From: Saccharina japonica
Lineage: Eukaryota > Sar > Phaeophyceae > Laminariales > Laminariaceae
Assembly (NCBI GenBank): GCA_008828725.1
Contig: MEHQ01004020.1
Span: 952,593 to 1,016,592, forward strand
Length of the DNA stretch: 64,000 nucleotides
Direction of reading: 5' to 3'
In this document: piece by piece, positions 1 to 13,700 of the stretch
Numbering within the stretch: position 1 is the stretch's first letter
Layout of the letters: each line of letters opens with the position of its first letter
Translations under genes and position numbers: made by a program
Notes under the pieces: generated by a model
What the model was told of the DNA's origin: nothing
The model's input: only the letters and a program-made list of their open reading frames with translations
The model's database searches: none

Positions 1-3000
1 CCTTCGCTTTTCAGGAGAGGACTATCGGCGGTGAGCCTTTACCAATCTTAGCATTTCAGCACCTTGCTATTTCTGCATATCGTCGTTTATGCTATTTTTT
101 CTCCACTAACATAATGTGATCCCCCGACGGTGTGGTATTAGAGCCGTCGCCATCACCCCTTCTCCTTGCCTACCGTCCTTAGCCCCTGCATCTTGTAGGT
201 TGAAGAAATTTCCGTTTCTGATGAACAAAAGCGCAACGCGTAGCATTCTACATGTAGGATTGTTGTTGGGCATGGCTCACGTGTTTCGACCTCACAGGCG
301 GTGACACACCAGCTCGTCTGGTTCGTATCATTTCGTCTCGTTCGGAGTAGCCAAGCTGCACTACAGTACGCCACGTTCAGTTGCAGCACTGAATACTGTA
401 CCAATCAACTCCGACACTTTATTTCCCGGACGGCCGTAGGCGGCTGTTCTGCGTCCTGTTGGAAACTAACCCACATTGAAGGACATTGTGGGACTTACCT
501 TAGGTCTGCATGATAGATTTACGTTTCTACCCACGTGTTTCCGTTGTGCTTCGGAGCAGAATCATTTTCGCTGGCCGGCGGAGAAGATTGGGCTGCTGCC
601 GTCCATGTTCTTCGACGAGGACGAGGAGTGGAGACGCTCCAGGCGCCTCATCTGCCCGTCGCTCCATACCCGCCAAGTCGCTGTTATGATACCATCCATA
701 GCGCATGTAAGAGAATACAGGAGAAAAGAGGAGGGGCGAGGTGTTAAACTTACACGGATCGCGGTAACTTTATCCTGCGTTTGGTTGGCCTGGACCTGAC
801 ATAGATCGCGTCAAATATACTATAACTGCGCACAGAGTATTGCTGCAGTATACGTGCCTCGTCTGATCTCCCTTCTCTCTTAGATATGTATTTTTTTCCC
901 GTTAAGATATCTGGATACTGCCGCAAAGTTTACGCTTGTTCAGCTTCCAGTCCGGCCAAACCGTTCCTGCACAATTCCTTTGCTATGTATCTTCTGAAGT
1001 ATACGTGTCTCCCTCTGCATCGCTCCATTCTCTATTTCTATACTCTAGATCCTGAAGCGACTCTGCACCCAGCTAGGCGAGCGGGCAGAAGCAGGAGAGG
1101 TGGTTGACGCGATACGTGTTTTCGGTGAGGCATGCACAGAGGGAACGCACTGATAAACGTCCAACAGTGGTGTGTGAGCAGATAGTAAAGTCTTCTCTTG
1201 GGATGTACGCCTTAGCCATTTAGCCAAGACACACAACTTTGTGGCGATGGTGCACCTGTAACACTGGCGGCGTCTCGATGTTGTCGCTGGTGCACGTACG
1301 GTACAGGGAAAATAAATATGCACTGCTGCCTGGTCAAGCAGGAGCGTGGACGGCATGTACTGTACATAAATCCCGCCCAAGAACTCGTGTGGGGTGGCTC
1401 CTCTGTCCACTTTCCATGCCATGCTAGTTTCGAGACAGTTAGAACCTCGAACACACGCGCAGCCTGTCGACGACAAATGGTTCGGGATATTTCCTAATAA
1501 TATACGTGTGATACCATGGCGTCGGTTTAGATTTTCATTGACGCTTGTCTTAGATGCGGTGGACAAGCTAGCACATTTGCAGGAGATTTCGTGAAGTACA
1601 AGTGCGTGTTATTCGTCCATCAGCTGACAGGGCACTGCGCTTGCTTCAAGTGAGCACTAGCCTACTATCGCGAGGCACCTTCGATAAACGCGAGCCATCC
1701 GCCACCACCCGCAATGGTTGGACATGCCTATTTCGTGCCGGGCCGCCTCTCAGTCTCAGAATGAGCCAGCCCTCTTGGCTTGAGTTCCCTGTACATTTGT
1801 CCTGATGCCTTTCCGCTTACTGTGCTACCTCGCCCTTTCTTGTTTACATGCGCCTGCCGCTGTGTCAGAGCGGTTTACGCACGACTGTGTCGCCCTAGCC
1901 GCCTTCGGGCTTGACGCGGACAGCCTGGGCGCCACCAAAGGCATCCCGTGTCCGTCGTTTGACTGCATGGACACAATTTTAAGGTCTTTCATGGCCCTTG
2001 TACTGCAGCCGCTTTCAATGTGAGTGGCAGATTTAGTGTCATGTGCATTTCGCTACCTTTCAAAGCCCGATGCTTGTTCATCTGGCACCTTTCCGCAACG
2101 GAGAGTTACTTTTTTGTGGGTACTATGCAGTGGCAACTGTAATGATACATGCCTCCTGCCGTAGTCCAAGCGTACGTGCCGGTGATATGGCGCCGCGTGC
2201 AGTAGCTGGTTCGCTGGCAGTATATACCCTAGAGCCAAACTACGCTGGGAACACACATGTCGGTCGAATCAAAGGAGTATCCCCAGTGGTTGGCAAGGGG
2301 GGTATTAGGCCATATTTTCCACTGTTAATACCGCGTTTAGCGTCACTCGGGCGAGTGGCTTATTATTGCTCTCCAAACTTTGTTGGCGCAGGGTAATATA
2401 AAACAAAATCTGTGGTGGTTTTTGCCTCGAAACAAAAAATCGCACAAAAGGTTACGAGTACAAAGAAATTGAGGGAATCCCTCGGGCGAGTGGTTCTGAG
2501 TGACTAAGCGATAGTGATGTAGACGCGACAGCCCTGCCATATCAGGAGTCCGGTATACTCATTGGCAATCACACCAGGTATACGTCTGTTGCCCTCTGTC
2601 TTACACTTTGCTGCTGCCGTTTATTTGTTCTCGGACCGTTCTTAGGATCGGATGGGTGGCTTTGCCAGGGTTGCTGCCTTGGGTGCGGCACGCCAAACAG
2701 AACTCCCGACAGCTGGAGGGGGTGGTTCAGGTGACGATTAGTTGTCAAGTTGGTCATGGAAGTTGCTGCACGCGTCTGGAGTCACTTGTAGACAACGGCG
2801 CTACATATTATATATACCCAGATTCATCGCTACACCAACGAACAGGCTTTCGACTTTTGCGTGGTTCGTTTTTTTCACGGATATTCGTACTGCTTGAACA
2901 TACCACCCCACTAACAAACGCCATGACGGTGATGGATCCAACTGTTGTTGGCCATGTGTTATTAGGAGCCCTGACGACGTAACAAGCGGCACTGTCGAGT

Positions 3001-6000
3001 TTATCCATTCACACGTTGCTCTATTTTGCAGTACCCTAGGGCGGCAAAGCAGCAAGTATCATTGCTACGCCTTCCCGTATTGAAAACTCGCTCAGATATC
3101 CGTTTGTCGCTCGTTCAATGACATGCTGCTCTTTTTGCGCCTCCGCATCAGCACTACCACCGCTCTTCTGGTTGTGGGTGTAGATCACGAATCTGTCAAA
3201 GCGATCGATATGGTCCTCGCGCCGCAAATATAGCTGTCTTCAAATCTATTGTTTAATTCATGAACGTACTATTTATATCGAGCATCGTACCGTCGCATGC
3301 TTCGCTGCCGAACACAGGGTGCAATTGACGCTGCCCGCCTCCAGAACAATCTCGAAAACAACCTCAAGAACAGTCTCGATAACAATCGGGGTAGGCACAT
3401 CAACGGTGAGGTTGACGGTGTACGGAGACCATATGGCGGAAATCTTCTTCGGCAGATGGTTGCTACGTCCGACGGCTCAAAAGGACGCCTCGGCAATCGC
3501 ATGGCCTTCTCCGACCATGATATCACGCGGCAAGTCATGAGGTGAGCGGTCGTAGAACAACCCGTGATCAAACGCGTGCTACGGTAGAGGTAGCAGTTTT
3601 TGGCTGAATTATTTTCTGAACGATCGGGCTCCTTAACCCAAATTCGTCGGAGTTTCGTTTTTGTGACGAATAATGTTTCAGAGTATACGTCGGTCATGAG
3701 ATTTCTCATCCGGCAGCACTTTTATTTTCCTCCAAAATCATTTGTTTCGGTGAGGTATGGTGCTCCTTAAGTGAGGAGCTCAGACAAAACAGGGTGCGCC
3801 TCTATCGTAGCATGCGTCATCAGATTCCTTGCATAGCTCATGTAACACAATCGCGAATGCGATGCATTTTCTTTGTCTCGGGTACTGCTCTCGTGCCCAT
3901 TTCAGTACATAAATATTGCAGGAATGTGTCACTTATGTGTGGACATCATAGGTATGCAATTGTTTTGTGTTTGAGACGTACATCTTGGTAATTGTCGCTG
4001 CGGCCCCAGCGCCTGGGCGAGCGAGGCAAAGGGTCGCCAATATATTGAACCGCCCCCCCGCCCCCCTTCCCCCCGAGATGGTAAAAAGCATAGATCACCT
4101 GGTAGAATGATAGATAGCACTCCTGGCCCGACGAAACGGAACAGGGAAAAACGAGAATTAACAGCCAGTCACTGAAAAAGTTGCTGCTATCTCATACCCA
4201 CAGAAAGCTCATTGAAAATCGGCATTGATTTCGCGACAGAAGAGCGCAGAGAGAAAAGCGCACAGTAGAGGCCCAATCCATCATGGAGATGGGGTGATAT
4301 TGCCAGGAACGTAGACATTACTATTAGGTTCTACTGCGTCACTACGGGTGCATACCTGCGGCAGACAATATAGCTTCGAGCAGGGTGCCTACAAGTATCC
4401 CACCCGGGATGGTATGACCCTGATCGAGGGCATCATGCACCACGATACCTTCTTCCGTGTAGGCTGGTAGGGTTTACACCTATCAATAAAACCTATCAAA
4501 CGTACCCGTTAATTGCACCGAGATTAACTGTGCCTACTTAGTTGAACATTTTATGTTACCTTGTTACTTGCACGCTCAGCAGGCAAGCGATAATATCGTG
4601 TTGTGCAGTAAGGCACCTCTTCTGTTTCCGGAAGTTCAGAAACTTGACATCACAGTCGCGCTCCTTCTTGATCCTCAGCTCGATTTGAGGGTTGCCCCCT
4701 TAGCCCTCGCCCTTCGCCATAACCTTCAAACACCCTCCCAGAGGCATACTACGATAGAGGTGGCAGAAACGTTTTCTGAACTATTGGGATCCTTAACCCA
4801 AAATCGTCTGACTTTTATCCTAGTGTTGCCATATTGTTCACAGTATACTTAGGTCATGGTATTTCATAATCGGGTACCTCTCAAATTCTCGTCATGGTAT
4901 ACCATAATCGGGTAAAACATAAATCAGTCTTTGGGTGATGTATGGAGCTCCGCAAGGGAATAACCTCAGAAACAATAGGGTGCACCTCTACCCTGTGCAC
5001 TACCCAAACACATAACGAACTGCATGTATAGCCGCGCGTCTGCTTCCTACTGGTCCGCTTGCGCTCATACCGAAAGCAAACATGTTTGCACCATGCAACG
5101 CCATTGCACGTTGCATGTATTACGTTTGTTGCCTGACATTTCGCTCACGGTCATGCATACTAAGTATATGCGTCTGTGACGAAATGCACACGTGACGAAC
5201 TTTGCTGGTTATTAAAACACTTGCTTTAGCTCGTTCCGCTAGATGCGCTGTCGGTATTGGATTCGCAGGCTACTGCAGTGCTAGTGCAGTGCTACTGCAG
5301 TGGTGCCACACTCAGCTTACTCAGCCGAATTAAACAAAACAATTGTACTTCACTTCTGCGTCACAGACCGTAGGTTTTACTGGCGCTTGCTCCGTACGCC
5401 AATACTACTGCAGTAGAGCCGGCGTCAGGTTTGAACATGCCGATGTAGTTTGAGTAAACCATTCGTACTCGTACAGAGCAGCAGTTGCAATCGTCGGTGT
5501 TGATTGTGCTGCGCACGAGGCAGACCTGGGAGCTTTTATCCAGGTAGGTATTTTGCTCCATGGGGAAATTGGGGACTCGAATATCGTGTTGATCGTTGTC
5601 GGCAGTAGTATGCTGTGTGAAACTCGGTGAGTGTATCAAGCTGAACCATCACTCCGGACATACGTTCACTCTGCAACCTCCTCCCCGTTCTATGCCGTGT
5701 TGGTGTTTTGCCGTGTTGCCTTAGCCTCTTTCTAGGTGGGACCGTGGCGTCGGCCTTCATCCTGTCCTGGGCCATGTACTACCTCACGAAGAACCCGAAG
5801 ATGTTCGCTCGTTGCAGGGAGGAGGCTCTCCGAGCGGCTCCAAACAGGTCAGACTAAGGCCTGGGGGGGGGGGGGCACACTGCATTCGGTTTGTTCTAGG
5901 TGGCTTTATGCAGTGCTCGCACTCGTGAGTGTCTCGACAGAGATAGACGAACAAAGGTGGTCGCTAAGATATCGATGTGTCTATCTGCGTAACTTGTATG

Positions 6001-9000
6001 TTGAATGGCTGCGAATGACCCCCTTCCGTTAGACAGACCACCCTTTAAATGGTGTCGGCGGTTATTTTATATACCGTTTTAGCGACCATATCATGTTTGT
6101 CATCTTGGCATGCTCCAAATCTTATCGAACCAGCTTCCAATGGCTTCGTAGACCGACACACGTTCGTCGATTTCTGGCTGGCTTCTATGGGCCAAGTCGC
6201 GACGGCACCAAGTACACGTATGTGCTCATCTCCAACCCTCGGCCCGTGGCGTGCTTACTGCTGTCTGCGAATCTGGCTGTCTGCATTGTAAGCAGCGCTG
6301 GCGTGGTATCCACCGACGAGGAACTTTCCAAGCTTGTGTTCTGCAAGGCGTTGATCATGGAGACGCTAAGGCTGAGAAGCGGTTCCGTGGTGCTTTTTTT
6401 CCACAACGCGGTGGGTGCATGTCTCTACCGTAGTTCAAGTACAGCATATCCGTGTAACGAGGCGTGTTGCGGGTGGAGGGGGAGGGGTACTGTAACACTT
6501 TTTTATTGAAAACAATACCCACTAACACGGCTCCTTAACTGTCAAACTGCCGAAACTATTTGCACCCAATGTTTATTGCATGTTATTATCTGCAAGCCGT
6601 TTGTTTTGTGTAGCGGGCTTAGCCTACAACGTTTCTCAAATGCAGCTCTCGGGTCGGGTATATACCTCCTAACCACCCTCTCAAACCTAGGTGCTACTTC
6701 TCAAAGGCAAACATCACACGTCTAGTATCCGAGGGGGTGTTGGCCGTATTATTTTGTTTTTCACGATTCTGGGACACAGTACCGTACATCATTCTAAAGA
6801 TATATTACCGTACCCAACGCTGTGTCCGGGACGATCTCAATACATACACAGCCGCAATGTATTACACCTCAAGAGTCGTTGTCTTTAGGAAACCTCTTGC
6901 TGCTGTATGGCTGTTCTGAACGGTACCTTGATTCAAGAACCCGTAGCTTTTCAACCTGTCTCGCATTACCTCCCCAAGCCTTGAAATTGGAAAAAATGGC
7001 AGTAGGTTGGGCCTTATAACGATTTCACACGAATTTGTTTTTCTAGTCTGCGAGAGTCCTCCCGAGTTCGAACGTCTTATATGTGTACACTATTTAACCA
7101 CTTGACTCTTGCCTCGCTGAATTTCAGGAAGCTACGAGTTTGAAAAACGGGACGGTGTTGGAGAAAGACACAGGCGTGATTGTGCTGACGAGATACGCTG
7201 GCCTCTCCGACGAGTTCTTCACGAGGGCAACCGAATTCGTGCCAGAGAGGTGATGCCTCCCTCCACCAAACTCCTACGGTGCAGCGCACGGCGGTGGCCG
7301 TCGGTACCTAATGCTCCGTATTGCTTGGAGAACCACTTGCTTGATCTGTTGGTTAGGTTTCTCCAATGCAACCATTTGATTTGTAAGGCATGCCTGTTCA
7401 GTATTGAACGATGTACGCGCTGAATGCATTTGATAGAAAATTGACCCATTGTGGGCCCTACGGGTACATCTCCGCCGGTTTATTGTGTCGGGTACAGCAA
7501 TATCGCTTGGGTGTCATATAGCTGTTGGACCCTCGCTTTGCAAATAATTTGAAGGTTGTCTGGCCATCCAGTGCGCACATGAAGCAACCCCGCGGCCGAC
7601 ACCCTACACCTTGCTCTCGTGGTGGGCATCCACTCGCTCTTTGCGTCAGACCTCCCCTCGCACCCCTGTCGTCCACGCCATATGTGTATGTGTTTGTCAC
7701 GTGCATGACCGTAGATGGATCGAGGAGGAGCGCGATGAAGCTTTGTTGGGCCCCATGGGAACAGGCAGAGCTACCGGCGACAGCAGCCACACCGCCCGTC
7801 ACGACGAAGCCGCTTTCCTTTCCTTCGGCGCCGGCCCCAGGGTATGCCCGGGAAAGGTACGACGGTTTAGTTGAGAGCGCGTGAGGGTTTAGCTGATCAC
7901 ATGAAACCCTATCCCAGAAGCACGAGCGACGTACAGTATTCATGAGGCGGGCGTTCAGCAGGTGGTGTTTGTTTTGTCTGATAGGTGCGGCCAAGTAGGG
8001 GACCTGTCACGGCCTGGAACGGGTTTGCTCGTCACTTAGCACCGATATCGCTCTGGCTGCATCGGTTAGGATTTTCGAGATATCATAGGTTCCAACTTCG
8101 TTCTGGCATGGACGGCTTGCGAGTTTCCATTTTTCCGCGTATACCTGGTACGTCGACAACGCACGTACGCGGTACCATTATGCACGAAGACTCCCTTTAG
8201 GTGGCTTCGTGCGAACTATTTGTGTTCTGACAAGCAAATGTACGCCGCACAAGCAACGCCCGTTGTATAACAAAAATGTCGTTGCCTTCATCCGTTTTCC
8301 TGTCGGCGGCTATGTATGTTATGTATGTGAATATTGTGTATATGTATGCAGGAGGTGGCAAAGGCGGAGTCAGCCATGACCGTTGCGGCGATTTGTGCTC
8401 AGTTCGATGTGGCTCTCGCACCGGGTCAGGTGAGGGCCTGGGCTGTTTTTATCCGGACATAATCAAATATGGGGAGGCTGCCCCCTGCAATAAGGGGGCT
8501 CGGACACGTGTTGTATGTTTTTATCATCGTGGACCATGAAGCACGAACCAAGCTTTCACGTAGTCCATGCGCGTGTATATAAACGAAAATACCAGCTAGA
8601 TACAGTAGGGCTATCGAGGAGTGAAGCAGTTAAGATGTTGCTTTGTACGCTGTAGGCGATGACATATTTGTTGACAACCAGATCGAAGGGACGGAAACAT
8701 TTGTGAATGTTGTTCCCGAGATCGGGCTCAGTGCAAAATATATATAAGACTTGTATGTAATCGATACTGATGCCTGTTGCCTCGATCTTCGGTTGTGGAC
8801 CTCTCATGTTTCAATTACAACAGTTAGTGAAGCGCATTGCAGAACATAGAGATTGCGGTGAGCAAACTTACGCTGGAGACCCGAGTAGTGTCTGGCTTGG
8901 GTGACAGAAAACCGTGTTACACAAGTATCCCAAGTGTTGTTTTGATGTCAGCTTGCGTTCATCATCGCCGCCATGCCACGCAATAGTTTGTTCGAAGGAC

Positions 9001-9190
9001 ACGTAATATGCGGACGGTGTCGCTAGCCATGGGTGTACCTGTATACATAATACCATGGCGACCCTGCACTCCCTCTCGCCGCCAACACCATTTTTATATT
9101 TGGGCGCAGGCGGACCCGCCAGAAGAGATCCTGACGTACGTTTCAGGTCCCAGAGCCGTCAAACTCGTCCTCAAGAAACGGGTGGTGTGA
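1..9190 (+). CDS. Cytochrome P450, gene A (5' end outside the window)
   Basis: Heme-thiolate enzyme, probably membrane-anchored like its paralog, although the anchor exon lies left of the window. Exons read here: 1-30, 560-706, 1049-1124, 1869-2019, 2646-2730, 3318-3541, 5725-5847, 6296-6410, 7128-7249, 7715-7856, 8352-8429 and 9110-9190 (stop TGA 9188-9190). All introns are GT-AG and the joined frame is open for 457 codons. Visible motifs are helix-C WRRSR in the second exon, the I-helix segment GGTVAS at about 5735-5752, K-helix ETLR, PERW split across the 7249/7715 junction, and the heme loop FSFGAGPRVCPG with the Cys codon at 7845-7847. The I-helix lacks both the acidic residue and the following Thr of the usual (A/G)Gx(D/E)T(T/S). 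Each exon matches one of gene B in length and phase, except the 224-nt exon, which is two codons longer. The 2.2-kb intron 3542-5724 carries two MITEs. Family membership is certain; the substrate is unknown. Confidence 0.93.
3571..3818 (+). mobile_element. MITE family 1, copy 1 (gene A intron)
   Basis: An element of about 248 bp with terminal inverted repeats: the left end reads ACGCGTGCTACGGTAGAGG, and the right end is its near reverse complement, CCTCTATCGTAGCATGCGT. It has no coding capacity. It starts 30 bp after the exon ending at 3541. The matching place in gene B carries copy 4 in the same orientation relative to the gene, so the insertion predates the duplication. The internal words ctgaacgatcgggctccttaaccca and the GAGGAGCTC region recur in the other copies. 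Confidence 0.8.
4744..5000 (+). mobile_element. MITE family 1, copy 2 (gene A intron)
   Basis: This is a diverged copy. The left end reads GCATACTACGATAGAGGTGG, followed by the family's interior (ctgaactattgggatccttaaccca). It ends near the word GGTGCACCTCTACC, a degraded right terminus. A short internal stretch with CATAATCGGGTA is duplicated. It lies in the same intron as copy 1, about 0.9 kb further on, and no counterpart was seen in gene B. Confidence 0.7.
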
Positions 9191-9339
9191 TCAACCTGTC
9201 CTCGTTCAAAGGACAATTGTGTGATTGCTTCGACGGAAACCATACGATTATACTATACACCCATATCTGCCTATACTGCGTCAAGGGCTGCATTTACCGC
9301 GCTCAAAAAGAGTACTCATCCCGGCGACGTCATTGGCTT

Positions 9340-9600
9340 GCCGAGCCATTCAGGACCAACGAAAGAGCAAGACTGCCAGCGCCAACACTACTGGAAATGT
9401 CCTGCGCTCGCAACTTCGATCGGCATCATAAACGCAGATCTCTGAAGGGCAGTACGTGACACTGCATTGTAGATGTTTGTGAGGAGCACCCGCCTTTATA
9501 TGAACAAATGAAGTATGGCCGGCGTTATAAGTTGTCATACGCCTGGGACAATTTGGGCGTTCATACTTGCTTCTATTGCGTGAGCTTCGCTATGCAACTA
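9340..9600 (+). repeat. Dispersed repeat part A, copy 1
   Basis: It shares words such as TCGATCGGCATCA, AGATCTCTGAAGGGCAGTAC and TGGGACAATTTGGGCGTTCA with the reverse complement of about 60725-60990. The unit type is unknown. It lies 150 bp after the stop codon of P450 gene A and is directly followed by part B. Confidence 0.6.
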
Positions 9601-9609
9601 CATAATTTT

Positions 9610-10080
9610 AACAGATGCGGGCAAGCGAATCAGTTATTGTGTGGTCAAATCTTAAGTGGCCGTCGGGCTCAAGTTGGTATAATCCTGGCTTGAGTACTGT
9701 CGCGACCTACCGTACCTAGCACTGCTTCCACGTCTAACTTATTGTGTAGTACTTTGAAATAATGTTTTTTCTAAACTTATTGATGTCTAGTTGGTGTTTA
9801 TGATTGCGTCACAAGCGGTACGGCAGTGAGCCTTTGCAGTGGCAGTGGTACCGTAGCAGCTGCAAAGAGATTACTGACGCGTGCTAAGTCAGGAGTCGCA
9901 TTGTTTTCGTCGAATGATTACGTAGTGCCTACTATCAAACCGTACCCAACATCGTTAATCAAAGTTTTTGCTTTTTCAAAATAGTAATTCGAATAATGCC
10001 CACTTTACGCTGAGGTTCAGCGTCCATATTTTTCTCAAATTCGTTTGTTTTTGCGGGAGATATATACTGTAGTAGATGTC
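9610..10080 (+). repeat. Dispersed repeat part B, copy 1
   Basis: About 470 bp similar to 58596-59020 plus 59475-59540, including GATGCGGGCAAGCG, GTGGCCGTCGGGCTCAAGTT, CTGTCGCGACCTA, TATCAAACCGTA and GCGGGAGATAT. It has no coding content. Copy 2 carries an inserted TIR element that this copy lacks. Confidence 0.7.
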
Positions 10081-10280
10081 CTGAGGTTAAGAGTCTCGGA
10101 ATCAATGCTTACGGTACAGTAGGCGTGCTACAGTGTCTGTCATAAGCCAGACAAAATTGCGGACACGGAGGGGGCAATTGACAGTGCAGAAGGTATAGCT
10201 GTGCCACATACGTTTGTTTCATTGGCTGCGCGTGGAAAGCGGCCGTGGAACCAGAGACATGGACTGCGCCTCCGCTGTAG

Positions 10281-10440
10281 TTGAACGATCGCTTCGGTTA
10301 TTTTTTTATGTTTTCGTACGGTATTGTTGAACGATCTGTTTGGCCTTATTTTTCTTTTTTTCGTACGGTATTGTTGAACGAACTCTTTGGTTTTGTTTAT
10401 TGTTTCCCCTACGGTCTTGGTTCTCTTATTAATCCGCTTA
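10281..10440. repeat. Tandem repeat, about 46-bp unit, three copies
   Basis: GTTGAACGATCGCTTCGG, GTTGAACGATCTGTTTGG and GTTGAACGAACTCTTTGG start near 10279, 10325 and 10373, each followed by a T-rich stretch and TACGGT. The third unit is the most diverged. Confidence 0.7.
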
Positions 10441-10739
10441 CTCACTGAACGAGGACTGAAAACCACCCGTGGTGAGTTGGACGCCTTCCGCGTCTACGCT
10501 TGCCACCTCGTCACCTGCGTCATTTTCGCGGACCGGTTCTTCCATAGTATAGCGATAAATACGCGGCAAATCTACGAGTGTATTTGGAGCATGGACTCGC
10601 GTCGGTGTCCGTATTCGTGCGCGCGCACACTCGTCAGCCGCAATATGTCGCGGCTCCGCCCTGCCTAGCCTGCCGTGCGGATAGGCACACGATCGTCGAC
10701 CGAGTGTTGCACCTTACGTTGCCGAATTATTGAGAGAGC

Positions 10740-13700
10740 TTCGCTTTCGATTTCAGTGTTATTCCGTATAAGGTGTGCATGCCGCGCATGCCGTTTAGTT
10801 GCCTAGTCCCTTGAATTGCGGCACCGAATTATCTTGATACATTTTTTCTCGGTCGCTGCTGTTGAATACCCTGGTATGTTTCTTTGTTCAATGGGATCGT
10901 CTTTTAGCCTATCAGGCAAACACGCCTCCTCATAGCGGGGTGCGTACAGGCTTCCATTATTTGATTTGTCTCTCGGTTTGTCTGTGTGCTGTTTGCTTGT
11001 GGTCTATTTCACTGATTTCAAACGGTTTAGGGAACCGCTTTCCCCTCAACCCAGGATACCTACAGTAGACGTTGTGTGAGCCTGGGCAAACGCGCGGGGC
11101 CCATATCGTCGCACACCGCCTCGAGGTTGCTATGGTTGTGTGATTGGCACGGTCTCCGGGCTGCCACGGGTTTGGTAGTGAATTTTTAATCCGGCGGAAC
11201 TTGGTGCGGTTGTTTTGGAAGGCACACGGCCTGCTGCAAGTACGAGGCCCCTTCGCCGCACATACCTCTCTGCCACAGTAACAGTAGTATTGATTGGTCG
11301 ACATATTAATCCGTGCGTATTTCGGAGCCAGGTTATACCTTGCCGCGATTGTTTTTGGGCGGATATGCATGGGAGGGTTGCCTACCTACGGTGTGGACTA
11401 GGAAGAGTAAGGTAGAAAAGATGGCAACCGCCTGTGGTAGAAGGCATTTTGCCAGTACAGTACATCATAATGGGGCGGTTTTCTCCCTGTACACAAAAAC
11501 CGCCTCTTCAAAATGAAGCAAACCCCAGGGAGCGAAGTATCCGAGGCCGATGTTGACCTATTCCCTGTATCAAGTAGGCAAAATAGTCTGCATACCAGGG
11601 TGCGTGCAGGTGTCCATTGTTTAGTTCACGTGTATGTTGCTTGCTGTCTGTTTTGTTTTTATCATCGTTGATTGCAAGAGCTGTACGATGCCCATTTCCA
11701 CAAGCCCGGGATATATAGGAGCGACCGAATATGGGCTAACGCTAGGGATGTGTTTCGTCGCACGGTCTCTCTTCGACGCAAACACGGTCGCCGGGCTGCT
11801 GTGGTTTGGTGTGGTTTAGTGTGGTTTTGGTGGTTAGTTTCGAGTACAGTGGGATTTCTTGTTTTTGTTTTGGTTCGTTTTTCTTCGAGCGCACACGACT
11901 TGCTGAAAATGAAATACGAGGCCGCCTTGCCTCATTTACACGTCTACTATAAATAGTGGCGGGGTGTGTGCAGGCTTCCAGCTAGTCTGTATGTTGCGTA
12001 TCCGTTTGATCTTTTGTCTGCCGTGTAGATGTGTGCCATCTCTCCGTGACAGTCTCGTGATTTTGCATGTTTGATAGCGAGCGCTGTCCGTAGCCGATTT
12101 CCACAAACCCGACGTCTACACAATTGGGTGGACTAAGTGGCCGATTTACAGAAACTCGGAGTCTGTAGAAAGAAGCGGGCGAGCTTGAGTTAACGCGTGG
12201 GGCTTGTTTTTGTGGCACGCCAACTCGAGGTATTCGCCGACTCGGGTAGTGTGCTTCGAGTCCGGGGGGATTTCAATTTTGTTGTTGGTTACTTGTGTTT
12301 ACTCAAACACGCAAACGGTCTTCGGCATGCATCATGCAGCCTGACCTCATTCGCGTCTCTACCACTGTAGTGCTGAAGGCGTTTTTCGGCTTTAGGCAAA
12401 CACGCCTCTTCATGATGAGGCAAGGCCGTTTGTTGCCTACAAGGGAAACAACTCTCTTCACACGGGGGTGCGTACAGGCTTCCTAAAACCACTGGCTCTG
12501 TATGTCTGTCTGTCTATCTGTCTGACAGATGTGTGCTGTCTGTCTGTCTGCGTTATATGGCGTTATCACGTGTTCCGAGAACTGTACAAGGCCGGTTTAA
12601 AAAAACCCGGGGTCTATGGAAGAGCGCGGTTATGGGCTAACACGGGGGACGGACGTGTTTCGTCGCACGCGGTCTCGAGCTAGTCGCGATCGCCGGGCTG
12701 CTGTGGAAGTCGTGGTGTGCTTTGGATGCGGCGGGGTTTTGTGTGTTTGTTTTGTTTTGTTTTGTATTCTTCGAATGCCCATACACGGTTTGCTACAGGT
12801 ATGAGGCCGCCTTGCCTCGTTTACCTCTCTACTAGTATTGAGGCCGTGTTTTGCCTGTAGGAAGATCAGCCTCTTCGTACCGGGGTGCGTACAGGCTTCC
12901 AGCAGTCTGCCAGTATGTCCGTATGTGTACTGTCTGTCGCAAGAGTATCTGCCCGGTTTCGACGGCTGTACGGGATCGACATCCACGAACGCGTGACCTG
13001 CAGAAGCGTGCGCGCCTGAGCTGATGCGTGGGGCTTGCCTAGTTGCACGCCGTCTTGAGTTGGCCGTGTCTGCCTTGATGCTGTTGTTTTGGTGTTGTGT
13101 TCTGGACGCGGCAATATATTGTTTGTTTGATTTTTCGGTTTGTTTTTGATGAGCGCGCGTACGGAATGCATGCATTAGGCCGCTTTGCCTCATTTTCTTC
13201 GTTACCAGTACCGGCTAAATCAGTACAGCCTTCCCTTATTTAAATTAGTATGTTATGTATGTCTGTCTGTCTGTCTGTCTGCTGTGTACTGCTTGTGTGT
13301 AACATACTCGCTGTTTTTCCTTTTGATTGCGAGAGCCGTGAGTGGGCGATTTGCACAACCGCTCCGTCTACAGAAGCGGACGAGCTTGGGCTCACGCGTT
13401 GGACATCTTGCGCGGCACACCATATCGAGATTGGCGCGGTTGCCGGGCTGCTATGTGTGTTGGTGCGCGATGGGGTTTCTTGGGGTTTTTGTTTTGTTTT
13501 TTCTTAACGAACACGGTCTGCTGCAAGTATGAGGCTGCCTTGCCCCATTTTCCTCTCAACTGCCAGGTAGTCATGATGTTAGGCCAAAAGAGAGGATGCA
13601 CCCAACCCGTTCTGTGCATGGCCTATGGGCATAACAACCTTTTCAGACTAGTAGGGTGTGTACAGGCTTCCACGGTTTAGTTGGCAAGACAATCCGTCTG

